NCBI RefSeq assembly: GCF_021278965.1
Contig: NZ_CP065589.1
Location: 935,001 to 999,000 of the forward strand
Direction: 5' to 3'
Source of the DNA: Chryseobacterium capnotolerans
Lineage (GTDB): Bacteria > Bacteroidota > Bacteroidia > Flavobacteriales > Weeksellaceae
Length of the DNA stretch: 64,000 bases
The first letter of the stretch is position 1; the number at the start of each line of letters is the position of its first letter. The position numbers and the translations under genes are program-made. Positions 8,781 to 17,605 of the stretch are shown piece after piece. Under the pieces are notes generated by a model, which saw only the letters and a program-made list of their open reading frames with translations, searched no databases and was not told the DNA's origin.

Positions 8781-11700
8781 ATGAAAAAAACTCTAATCCT
8801 TTTACCTCTTTTAGCTGCTCAGGTTGCGTTGGCTCAGGAAAAAAAGACCATTACAGGAAAGATAGAAGACGGTAATACTTCCAGCGTAATTGCAGGAGCA
8901 TCTATAAAAATAGAAACCCAGTCCGTTTCTACAAAAACTGATTTAGACGGCATTATCGAAAGTGTATCTGTAGGTACAGTAGCTGATAAGGACGGAAAAT
9001 TTATACTGGAAATTCCGGTAGGAACAAAATCTATTCTGGTAAGTTTTCCAGGATACGAATCCCGTATTATCCATATCAATGAAGATAAAACCAACTATAC
9101 CGTAAGATTGGTTCCTGAAGTTTCAGATAAAAACAAGATTCAGGAAGTGATCATTACCGGATATCAGAAGATTGAAAAGCGTAAGCAGACTTCAGCGGTT
9201 GCTACGGTAAAAATGGATAACATCAGCCAGGCTGGGGTGGCAAGTGTAGACCAGATGCTATCCGGACAGATTGCCGGGGTAGTGGTAACTCCGGAAACTG
9301 GATCGCCGGGTGGACCTGCAAAAATAAGAATCCGTGGAACAGCTTCTTTGTCTGGACCTCAGGATCCGCTATGGGTAATTGACGGTCTTCCGTTAGAAGG
9401 AAATGATGTGCCTAACTTCAGCGATAAGGATAATATCGATCAGCTTCAGAACTTCTCCATTGCAGGATTGAACCCAAATGATATTGAAGATATTACCATC
9501 CTGAAAGATGCTGCGGCGACAGCCATTTATGGAGCAAGAGCTGCGAATGGGGTAATTTCCATTACCACAAAAAAAGGAAAGAAGGGTAGCATGAGATTGA
9601 ATTTCTCTGCAGATACTTTCGTAACAGCCCGTCCTGATTTTGAAAAACTAAACCTGATGAACGCATCAGAGAAAGTGGATCTTGAATTAATGCTTGCCCA
9701 GCGTGCGGATCTTACTTACCGTGCAGATAAAGGGGGAGGTGATGAGAATTTTAACTCAGAATAACCAGCTTGATGATTTTAGGACTGGTGGTCTGGGGGC
9801 TTTAAGTCCATTGACCCGTAACCAAATCAATGCGCTAAGAAACAACACTACTGATTGGGGGAAACTGTTATACAGAAACGCCATCAATAAACAGTATGGA
9901 GTGAGTATTTCCGGAGGGGGAGAAACTTCAGATTACTATTTCTCTTTAGGGTATTATGATGAAGAGGGTACAACGATTGGTACCGGATTTAAACGTTATA
10001 ACCTTACTTTAAAGAATAATTATAAGTTAAGCGATAAGTTAACGGCTGGGATCTCTGTTTTCGGAACTCAAAGTGAGAAAGAATCATTTATGACGGATGC
10101 AGATGCTGCTGCAAGCCCTATTAATTATTCAAGAAATGCTAATCCGTACATGAATCCGTTTAATCCGGATGGAAGCTACAGATATGATAAAGATATCGAT
10201 GGTTTTGCAGATACTTATATTCCTTTCAACTTCCTTGAAGAAAGACAGAATACAAGTTATACGCTGAAAAACCATTCATTAAAAGCAATTTTGGATTTAG
10301 AATATAAAGTTTCAAAAAATCTGAAATTCACGTCTCAGTTAGGTATTCAGTATGATACTAACAAGACGGAAAAATATGCCGGACAAGAGACGTATTTTAC
10401 CAGGAAGATGAAGGAAGGTACCCGTTACTATAAAGACGGTGGATATAAATATTTCCTGCCTGCCGGAGATATTAAACAAAACTGGGACAACGATTTCTTC
10501 CAATACAACTGGAAATTACAGGGAACTTACAGCACCAAAATCAATTCTGTACATGAAATTGACTTGATGGCAGGAACGGAGCTTCGTAAGACAGAAGATA
10601 ACACAACGCTTACCAGAGCTTTTGGGTATAACAAAAATACCAGAACTGCTACTCCAATTGCGTTCCCAAGTGCGAATTTTGCTGCCGAAAAGAAGTATGA
10701 AACGTACCGCGAAATGCCGCCTGTAGAGAATGCTTATGCATCTATGTTTGCTACAGCATCCTATACTTACGATCAGAAGTATACTTTCTTCGGAAGTGTA
10801 AGATATGACGGGACGAACTTATTTGGAGTCAATAAAAAGTATAAATACCTTCCGATATGGGCTGTTTCCGGTTCATGGCTGGTAACGAAGGAAGACTTTA
10901 TGAAAAATATAACGCCTGTTTCCAACATGAGACTTAGAGCTTCCTATGGTTTACAGGGAAATATTGACCGTAATACTTCACCATTCTTTATCGGAGAATA
11001 CAATTATGCCAATATTCTTCCGGGAATGAGAGAAGATGTTATCAATGTGATCAGCCCGCCCAACGATAAACTTCGTTGGGAAAAAACTACGAACGTAAAC
11101 TTTGGTCTTGATCTGGGATTGTTCAAAAACCGTATTAACCTTACTGCAGATGTATACAGCAGAAAAGGAACAGATATGATCAGTATGAAGGAAACACCGC
11201 TTGAATCAGGTTTTGAGTATACGATGATGAACTGGGGAAGCCTTACGAACAAAGGTTTTGAATTGGCTTTATCTACAAGAAACATCGATAAAGAAAACTT
11301 TAAATGGTCTACTACCATCAACTTTGCTCATAATAAAAGTAACGTATTGAGTGAGCAACCTCGTGATAATGCGTTTCTTCCATCCAGAGAAGGACTTCCT
11401 GTAAATGCAGTGTTTGCTTTAAAAACAGCAGGAATGGATGCTTACGGAAACCCCCTATTCTGGAGAGGAAATGAAAAAGTATCTGCTGAAGAATTCTTTA
11501 AATTATATGATGTATATGCTGACTTCCTTCCGGGGCAGTTTGTGGATACAAAATTAACAAACAAAGAACTGAGAAATCTGTTTACTTATGTAGGAGACAG
11601 AGATCCTAAATTTACAGGAGGGATCATCAATAACTTCAAGGTTAAGAATTTTGATTTAACGATTGCTGCGACATTCAATTTTAAGCAGACTGTAATGCGT

Positions 11701-12114
11701 ACTCCTTCTTACAGAGGAATGGATCTGGATAGAGGAAGAAACTACACCAGAGAAATCTACGAAGCTGGTGGATCATTACCAGGAATTACAAGCCCTGATA
11801 TGGATGCAAACCCTAATGGATGGATGGCTAATAAATGGTTTGCTGGAAACCGTTCCAACACGTATGGATTATTGGATGTATGGGCTAAAGAGATCAGCTA
11901 TCTAAGAATCAGCAGTATTCGTTTGGGCTATACACTTCCAAAAGAATTTACGGCACCTATGGGAATCAGCAGCTTGAGACTGAGTGTGGAAGGACGTAAC
12001 CTTTTTGTATTCAGTAATGGATACAAAGGATATTTTGATCCGGAAACGTATGGTAATATTTATGCACAGCCTATTGCTAAATCAGTGACAGTAGGATTTA
12101 ATGTTTCTTTTTAA
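8781..12114 (+). pseudogene. SusC-type TonB-dependent outer-membrane receptor, frameshifted
   Basis: Two overlapping frames form one 1110-residue SusC/RagA receptor. It has a signal peptide (LILLPLLAAQVALAQ), an N-terminal carboxypeptidase-D-regulatory-like domain, the TonB plug (SVDQMLSGQIAGVVV, IRIRGTASLSGPQDPLWVIDG, ILKDAAATAIYGARAANGVI) and a long beta-barrel ending in VTVGFNVSF. The break is at the run of five G at 9732-9736; with four G the reading becomes RADKGEVMRILTQNNQ, which is normal for the family. The N-terminal domain is unusual in having an insert of about 20 residues after IETQSVSTKT. It probably imports peptides or glycans with the SusD partner directly downstream. The break is likely a sequencing artefact, but a true pseudogene is possible. 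Confidence 0.9.
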
Positions 12115-12125
12115 AACTTGAAAAA

Positions 12126-13445
12126 ATGAAAAAAATAACAACTATCATAGCATTGGCGGTTATCAGCTTTACCACTGTAGGATGTGACAGATTTTTAGAT
12201 ATTCAGCCTGAAGGAAAAGTAATTCCGACTACTGTTGAAGATTACCGTAAAGTTCTTACCTCAGCCTATGCAAAATATCCTAATCATAAGTCTTTATCAG
12301 TACTTCGTACCGATGAGGTAACTGTTAATGAAAATATCAGTGATTTCAATGTATATCGTGAAATCGCGATGTGGAAAGATACCAATAATGATTCTGCAAC
12401 ATTAGAATTCCCATGGGTGAAGTTTTATTCAGTGATCTTTTATCTGAACCAGATCATTAATGAAGGAAGCAAAACAATGGCAGACTCTCCTGAAAAGCAG
12501 CAAATTCTTGCAGAAGCTTATGCATTACGTGCCTATGCCTATTTTGACATGGTGAATCTATATGCGAAGCCATACAACAGTGCTACAGCTTCTACAGACA
12601 GAGGGGTTCCGATCAGTCTTGAAATGGATATTGAAGCTGTATTAAAGCCATCCAGCGTGCAGGAAGTTTATAATCTGATCCATGCAGATATGAGTAAGGC
12701 AGAAGGTCTTATGGTAGAACAGAAACAGACAGCAGGAATCAATTATAGATTCTCCAAGATTGCATTAATGGCTTTACAGGCCAGAACAGCTCTTTATCAG
12801 AATGACTGGAACAAAGCTTTGTATTATGCAGAACAGGCATTAGCCATGAAAGGAGATTTGGTTGACCTGAATACAAGTACTACAGCACCTCATCATTATA
12901 TGTCTGTAGAGTCTATTATGGCATTGGATGATGTATTCGACAGTGCGGCACAGAACTTATCTTTTGCCTCTTCTGAATTGATCTCAAAATTCAACAGCAG
13001 TACAGATAAAAGATTCAAACTTGCTTTTGAAAAAAATGGCAGCCAGTATAAAATCATTAAAAAAGGAAGTTCAGAGTTTAAAGTATCCTTCAGAACTACA
13101 GAAATGTATTTCATAAAATCTGAAGCATTATTGAAACTGAACAGACTTGATGAAGCTAAAGAAATTTTATCTAAAGTTCTTAAAAACAGATATACTCCGG
13201 AAGGATATACTGCTGTTCAGAATACAATAGTACCAATGAATGCTGCAGATTTCATGAATTTCATCCTTGATGAAAGATCCAGAGAGTTTGCGGTAGAAGG
13301 ACACAGATGGTTTGACCTGAGAAGAGCCAACCAGAAAGAAATTAAACATACCATTAACGGTAAGGACTATATTCTTCAGCAGAATGATCCGAGATATACA
13401 ATAGAATATCCGATGAGTGCAAGAAAAAATAATCCTAATTTATAG
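12126..13445 (+). CDS. SusD/RagB-type surface lipoprotein
   Basis: A 439-residue SusD-like lipoprotein. It has a type II signal peptide with the lipobox TVGC (Cys20), followed by DRFLDIQPEGKVIPTTVEDYRKVL, the usual start of the family. Helical TPR-like segments (QQILAEAYALRAYAYFDMVNLYAKPYN) and the C-terminal RSREFAVEGHRWFDLRRANQ are diagnostic of RagB/SusD. It lies 11 bases after the SusC gene. The protein caps the SusC barrel and binds the ligand at the cell surface. It is somewhat shorter than carbohydrate-type SusD proteins, which fits a peptide or small ligand, but the substrate cannot be read from the sequence. Confidence 0.9.
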   Translation: MKKITTIIALAVISFTTVGCDRFLDIQPEGKVIPTTVEDYRKVLTSAYAKYPNHKSLSVLRTDEVTVNENISDFNVYREIAMWKDTNNDSATLEFPWVKFYSVIFYLNQIINEGSKTMADSPEKQQILAEAYALRAYAYFDMVNLYAKPYNSATASTDRGVPISLEMDIEAVLKPSSVQEVYNLIHADMSKAEGLMVEQKQTAGINYRFSKIALMALQARTALYQNDWNKALYYAEQALAMKGDLVDLNTSTTAPHHYMSVESIMALDDVFDSAAQNLSFASSELISKFNSSTDKRFKLAFEKNGSQYKIIKKGSSEFKVSFRTTEMYFIKSEALLKLNRLDEAKEILSKVLKNRYTPEGYTAVQNTIVPMNAADFMNFILDERSREFAVEGHRWFDLRRANQKEIKHTINGKDYILQQNDPRYTIEYPMSARKNNPNL

Positions 13446-13470
13446 AACACTTCATATTAACAACCCCTGA

Positions 13471-13507
13471 AACCGCTAGAATTTAACCGTTCTAGCGGTT
13501 TTTTTGT
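13471..13507 (+). terminator. rho-independent terminator after SusD
   Basis: A perfect 11-bp stem (AACCGCTAGAA / TTCTAGCGGTT) is followed by a run of T that runs directly into the -7 element of the next gene. Confidence 0.85.
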
Positions 13508-13515
13508 ACTTTTGC
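13507..13515 (+). promoter_or_regulatory. -7 element of the response regulator, possibly giving a leaderless mRNA
   Basis: TACTTTTGC fits TAnnTTTGY exactly. It ends only three bases before the preferred ATG at 13519, so transcription would begin at or next to the start codon. Confidence 0.45.
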
Positions 13516-13518
13516 AGT

Positions 13519-14283
13519 ATGAAAATTGCCATTATTGAAGATGAGCTGCTGGCTGTTAATTATCTGAAAGACCTTTTAGATAAACAAAACATCATTCCTG
13601 TTACGGAAATAGTGGTTCTTCGTTCCAAAAAAAAGGCAATAGACTTTTTTGAAAATGATTCTGCTGATCTTATTTTTATGGATATTCATCTTGGTGACGG
13701 GATGAGCCTGGAAATTTTTGAGCAGGTAGAGCTTTTTGCTCCCATCATCTTTATTACGGCATTTGATGAGTATGCAATGCGTGTTTTCAAACATTTTACG
13801 ATAGATTATGTACTGAAACCTTTTGAAGAAGAAGACCTCCATCAGGCATTACAGAAATTTGTTTCCATCAGAAATAATTTTGATCCCGAACCTTTGTTGA
13901 AATCTATTTCCACCTTACGTCAGGGAGAAGATACTGAAATAATGAAACGTTTTATGGTGAGGGAAGGCAATAAGCTGAGATCTGTAGATGAGCAGAATAC
14001 AGCCTATTTTTTTGCTTCGGGAAAATACCTTTTTCTTACCACAATGGATAATCAGACCTATATTTATGATGATACTATCAAGGATATTATCCAAAAGCTG
14101 AATCCGCAGGTTTTCTTTAAAGTAAACCGTAAGTTTATCATCAATAAGGAAGCCATTACAGAGATCATCAAACATTCAAGTCAGAAAGTAGAGTTGAAGC
14201 TTTCTCCCAAGCCTGAAGTAAGCGATGAGGTATTTATCAGTAAAATGCAGATCGCTGAATGCCTGAACTGGCTGAAGAATTAG
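13519..14283 (+). CDS. LytTR-family response regulator
   Basis: A 254-residue regulator. The receiver domain (residues 1-120) shows the acidic pair in IIEDE, the phosphorylation site LIFMDIHLGDG and the switch residues in FITAFDEYAMRVF and YVLKPF. The C-terminal LytTR DNA-binding domain (about 150-254) includes RFMVREGNKLRSVDEQNTAYFFASGKYLFLTT and FFKVNRKFIINKEAITEI. I chose the ATG at 13519 because MKIAIIEDE is the canonical beginning; an in-frame start 5 codons upstream would overlap the promoter. The likely partner is the LytS-type kinase at 4480, and the genes between them are the likely regulon, although that link is inferred. Confidence 0.9.
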   Translation: MKIAIIEDELLAVNYLKDLLDKQNIIPVTEIVVLRSKKKAIDFFENDSADLIFMDIHLGDGMSLEIFEQVELFAPIIFITAFDEYAMRVFKHFTIDYVLKPFEEEDLHQALQKFVSIRNNFDPEPLLKSISTLRQGEDTEIMKRFMVREGNKLRSVDEQNTAYFFASGKYLFLTTMDNQTYIYDDTIKDIIQKLNPQVFFKVNRKFIINKEAITEIIKHSSQKVELKLSPKPEVSDEVFISKMQIAECLNWLKN

Positions 14284-14892
14284 GGAGGCCGGAAGCTAGA
14301 TGCTGGAAGAGGGAAGTTACTTGTAGTTAGAATACATCTATTTTATAAACCACATAGGGATCACATAGCTTGATGGGCGATGAAATGAATTATAATGGTT
14401 GGTAAATAAAGCATACTGATGATTTTTAATCTCTCGCAGATTGCACAAATTTTGCAGATGTTTGTGGATATGAAAATCAGAGATTTTCTAAAACTTATGT
14501 GTACTTTTTATGCTCAAAGCTTTAAACTTAAAATCTCTTAAGTGTTTAAAATCTTTTGTGACTTTTGTGGTTATTTAAATAGTCTGGAAGCTAGATGCTG
14601 GAAGAGGGAAGTACTTGTAACCAGAGTATCTGATTAAATTTTTTTATTGGTATTTTGTTATTGACTACGTATAATCTTTGATTTCTGACGAAGGAAGAAT
14701 CTCAATATTACCATTTTCAGATTACGCTTGTAGATATATCTATTTTTAATTAATCATAGCATCAACTTCATCAAAAGACAAATAAACATCTACCGTATAA
14801 AAGTAACTTCCATCCTCCCTCTTCCTACTTCCCGCCTTTTCCCTATTTTTTCGTATTTTCCCTGCCGAAAACTGATTGTTTAAAAAAAGAGC
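14284..14892. repeat. intergenic repeat region with a MITE-like unit
   Basis: No gene is seen. A block beginning GGAAGCTAGATGCTGGAAG occurs at about 14291-14325 and again at 14586-14620 in the same orientation, and a related GGAAG-rich block lies inverted at 14807-14841. The two direct copies flank a unit of about 225 bases whose ends, 14348-14368 (AACCACATAGG...) and 14553-14572 (...CTTTTGTGGTT), are imperfect inverted repeats. The first 20 bases of the window carry a similar GGAAG-rich block. This looks like a non-coding mobile or dispersed element. Confidence 0.6.
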
Positions 14893-16353
14893 ATGAAAAT
14901 ATACTTATTTCTTACTTTAATGCTTTCAGGAGTAGTATTTTCACAAAAGATACAGTTGAAAAAAGATAAGATTCTATTCAATGAAAAGGAGGTAGGAATC
15001 CTGAAATCCCCTTACAGAGATCATTTTGAATTTTATAACCTGGCGAATGAAAAGGTTTTTGATGCCGATTTAAAGGGAGTCACGTTAGCAAAAGAACAGT
15101 TTCTTTATTATCTCGATATGAAATCAGCAGATGGAAAAACCACTCAGATTCCTTATGAAGTATTGGTTACTTCATTTAAGGTAGATAGAATAGTAGCTTA
15201 TCAATTGGCTGTAAAATATCACCTTTTCAATGAAAATGGTTTTGATAAGGCTGAATTGGAGAAGTTCTTTACTACTCCGAGAGAAAATCTGGGCGACAAA
15301 TATCTGGTTGCAAAAACCAACAGTATTGCAGAGGATAACGCCAGAAAAAGCAGACTCGATAATATCAGAAGCCTCTATAATCCGAGAATGGGTTCCAATG
15401 GAGAAATTTTGATTAATAACGGAGGCTTTCAATCTAAAATTATTGGATATTCAAGAGCGTTTAACTGTGTAGGATTCAATAATACGGGATCTTGTCTGGA
15501 AGTAACTGATTTGGATGGGGTAAAGGTAGCTTCTATGTATCAGACCAATCAGGGGTTGAAAACGTATTTGGTAAAAACCTTTGATAACAATGAATTTACC
15601 TTTACAGCAACCAGACCTTATGCGCCTTCAGACTATGCATTTATCAACGAGTTTGTAGCTAATCTTTTTATTGAAGGCTATACGCTGGAACATCAGGCTT
15701 ACAATAAAAACCAGGAGCTTCATCAGGCAAAAATGAATGATGCTGTCAACCGCAGTATCAATTTATATGACGCTCCGGGATATCTGGTTGAGAAATCAGG
15801 AAAGAAAACAGAAGGTACCATTACCATCTGGTTTGAAATGCTGGATCCGGAAAGAACAGGGCAAAAACTTCCTCAAGATGGAGCAGATCGGTTTGGACAG
15901 CGTGTAACTCTGAAGAAAAGGTTACCTGGGATGAACAGTATGGCTACCAAAGTATATGATGCCGATTCAGGAGTACATTTCTGTGTTTCGCCCAATGGAA
16001 ATGAGGAATGTTACTACGGGCTGGATGTAAAAGGAGAGTTCATGAAAAAGCTGCAAAATTATGGAAGCCTTTATGGGAATAATTCCTATTTCTATAAGCT
16101 GATTGCTAAAGAAAATAAGATCATGCTACTACAGGACCCTGTTGAAGACTGGAAATATGTGATTAAAACAGATCTTCAGCCTAAAGGTCAAATGCTGGAT
16201 AGCAGATCAAACGACAAACTTTCTGAAAAGTTGGCTGACTATCTTAAAGATTGTAAGTCTGTTTCCGACCAGCTTAAAAATGAAAGCCTTGATCTTAAAA
16301 ATGAAGAAAACCTGATCAGAATTATTTCCGATTACAGTAAGTGTAAGAAGTAG
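14893..16353 (+). CDS. secreted hypothetical protein (486 aa)
   Basis: A protein with a clear signal peptide (MKIYLFLTLMLSGVVFSQ) and no lipobox. The mature part is mixed, Lys-rich and has a few Cys residues (FNCVGFNNTGSCLEV, FCVSPNGNEECYYG, DCKSVSDQL, KCKK). No family is recognised. It contains no obvious enzymatic motif, no T9SS C-terminal domain and no transmembrane segment beyond the signal. It stands alone, with a strong terminator after it and repeats before it. A periplasmic or surface role is likely from the signal peptide only. Confidence 0.8.
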   Translation: MKIYLFLTLMLSGVVFSQKIQLKKDKILFNEKEVGILKSPYRDHFEFYNLANEKVFDADLKGVTLAKEQFLYYLDMKSADGKTTQIPYEVLVTSFKVDRIVAYQLAVKYHLFNENGFDKAELEKFFTTPRENLGDKYLVAKTNSIAEDNARKSRLDNIRSLYNPRMGSNGEILINNGGFQSKIIGYSRAFNCVGFNNTGSCLEVTDLDGVKVASMYQTNQGLKTYLVKTFDNNEFTFTATRPYAPSDYAFINEFVANLFIEGYTLEHQAYNKNQELHQAKMNDAVNRSINLYDAPGYLVEKSGKKTEGTITIWFEMLDPERTGQKLPQDGADRFGQRVTLKKRLPGMNSMATKVYDADSGVHFCVSPNGNEECYYGLDVKGEFMKKLQNYGSLYGNNSYFYKLIAKENKIMLLQDPVEDWKYVIKTDLQPKGQMLDSRSNDKLSEKLADYLKDCKSVSDQLKNESLDLKNEENLIRIISDYSKCKK

Positions 16354-16379
16354 CTCCACTACTGATACAAAATAATTAA

Positions 16380-16421
16380 ATCCGGCAATAGACTTAGTAT
16401 GCTATTGCCGGATTCTTGTTT
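16380..16421 (+). terminator. rho-independent terminator
   Basis: A perfect 12-bp stem (ATCCGGCAATAG / CTATTGCCGGAT) with a 10-base loop is followed by TCTTGTTTT. It separates the secreted protein gene from the island on its right. Confidence 0.8.
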
Positions 16422-16529
16422 TATAATAAAATAGGAGTTTACAATCTCCTTATTATCAATTGATTAAACGGTCAATTTCGATAGATTCTATACCCTATGG
16501 TTAAAAATTTTCCAGGAAAAAATATAATG

Positions 16530-16564
16530 CGTCAAGTTTTGACGTTAAGTCCCTCTACTTTTGT
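16530..16564 (+). promoter_or_regulatory. regulated promoter module, copy 1
   Basis: A hairpin-forming motif CGTCAAGTTTTGACGTTA starts at 16530, and exactly 26 bases from its first base comes TACTTTTGT (16556-16564), a perfect TAnnTTTGY. There is no TTG at the normal -33 place, so the CGTCAA motif may be the site of an activator or of a different sigma factor. The same module recurs at 16696. Confidence 0.6.
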
Positions 16565-16589
16565 TTCAGAATTAAAGAACAAACTATAA

Positions 16590-16658
16590 ATGATTGTACG
16601 CTTGCTTATCCTAATGATATTTACCATTTCTAAACTTAAAGTTTCAAACCAGTTGTAG
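16590..16658 (+). CDS. possible 22-residue hydrophobic peptide
   Basis: ATG followed by 21 codons: MIVRLLILMIFTISKLKVSNQL. It has a short membrane-spanning N-terminus and a basic tail. The ATG is 25 bases after the -7 element of promoter copy 1, a normal leader length, and the frame sits just before an endolysin-like gene. A holin-like or signalling role would be attractive, but there is no homology to support it and frames this short occur by chance. Confidence 0.25.
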   Translation: MIVRLLILMIFTISKLKVSNQL

Positions 16659-16695
16659 TAAACAATTTCAATTTTTTTAATCATTCAATATAACA

Positions 16696-16730
16696 CGTCA
16701 AGTTTTGGCGTTAGCCTGAAATACCTTTGC
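16696..16730 (+). promoter_or_regulatory. regulated promoter module, copy 2
   Basis: CGTCAAGTTTTGGCGTTA starts at 16696 and is followed at the same 26-base offset by TACCTTTGC (16722-16730). It matches copy 1 in order and spacing. The ATG of the M15 peptidase is about 40 bases downstream. Confidence 0.65.
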
Positions 16731-16769
16731 TAAAGAATCAAACACCAAATCACAAAATAGTAATCATCC

Positions 16770-17276
16770 ATGGATAAACCAAGTGAAGACAGAATAAAAA
16801 ATCTCCATCCATTGGTAAGGAAAGAAGTCACACAAATTGTAAAAGAATGTGACGAAGCCCTTACCGGGAGAGCAAAAGTGAGGATTACCCAAGGTATGAG
16901 AACTTTTAAAGAACAAGATGCATTATACGCACAGGGAAGAACAAAAGCCGGAAAAAAAGTCACCAATGCCAAGGCCGGACAAAGCATTCACAATTACGGA
17001 TTAGCAGTAGATATCTGCCTTATTATCGACGGAAAAACAGCAAGCTGGGACACTGCGAAAGACTGGGATAATGATGGCGTAGCAGACTGGTATGAATGTG
17101 TGAAAATCTTTGCCAAACATGGCTGGAGCTGGGGCGGAAACTGGAAAACCTTTAAAGACCTGCCGCATTTTGAACGAAGCTCCATATGGAAAGGAGAACG
17201 AAAGGTCAAAGCAACTTGGAGAAACTTACAAAATTTACCAAAAGATAAAGACGGATATGTAATTTTTACCAAATAA
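16770..17276 (+). CDS. M15-family peptidase, endolysin-like (L-Ala-D-Glu or D-Ala-D-Ala peptidase)
   Basis: A 168-residue peptidoglycan peptidase without a signal peptide. The zinc and catalytic pattern is SIHNYGLAVD (His74, Asp81) and PHFE (His133), with ITQGMRTFKEQDALYAQGR upstream and HGWSWGGNWKTFKDLPHFE at the end. This is the M15C/CwlK arrangement used by phage endolysins. The absence of a signal peptide and its place at the head of a set of giant unexported proteins suggest a role in lysis or wall opening, as in endolysin-based release of toxins. A housekeeping wall role is the alternative. It has its own regulated promoter (16696-16730), and a perfect palindrome overlaps its stop codon. 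Confidence 0.85.
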   Translation: MDKPSEDRIKNLHPLVRKEVTQIVKECDEALTGRAKVRITQGMRTFKEQDALYAQGRTKAGKKVTNAKAGQSIHNYGLAVDICLIIDGKTASWDTAKDWDNDGVADWYECVKIFAKHGWSWGGNWKTFKDLPHFERSSIWKGERKVKATWRNLQNLPKDKDGYVIFTK

Positions 17277-17290
17277 TCCCGGGATTATTT
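17271..17290. other. 20-bp perfect palindrome overlapping the stop of the M15 gene
   Basis: AAATAATCCC is followed directly by its reverse complement GGGATTATTT. The stop codon TAA is inside the left arm. No T-tract follows, so it is not a standard terminator; it could be a protein site or an mRNA 3' hairpin. Confidence 0.6.
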
Positions 17291-17605
17291 CACCGTGAAA
17301 ATCAATACTACAATCAACCGGAATGATTGTACAGGGAGAGTTTTGTCTTTTCCGGAAAAAATAAAACACTTCTTATTGAACACTTGTTAAAACCTAAAAA
17401 AAACTCTGAATAAAAAAATTATTGAAGCCGCTAAGATGCATGAACAAAAATCATATCGAATTTTTAAGAAAACACTCTTTAAAAAATAACCAGGCTTATT
17501 ATTCTTAAAGCCTTCAGTAACCTTAAGGGTTCAGAGTCTTTTTCAGTTTTATCAGACTGATCATTACACCCGTCTTATCTTTTATTAACACCAAAAATCA
17601 CAAAA
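17291..17605. other. intergenic stretch between the M15 gene and the 728-residue protein gene
   Basis: No gene or clear promoter is seen. It holds a possible hairpin AGGCTT / AAGCCT (17492-17513) and a small CCTTAAGGG dyad near 17522. No TAnnTTTGY match was found, so the following genes may depend on read-through from the M15 promoter. Confidence 0.4.

Noticed and set aside
9694..12114. Separate 806-residue receptor gene
   Set aside because: It lacks a signal peptide and plug, and joins smoothly to the upstream frame once one G of the G5 run is removed. It is the rest of one SusC gene.
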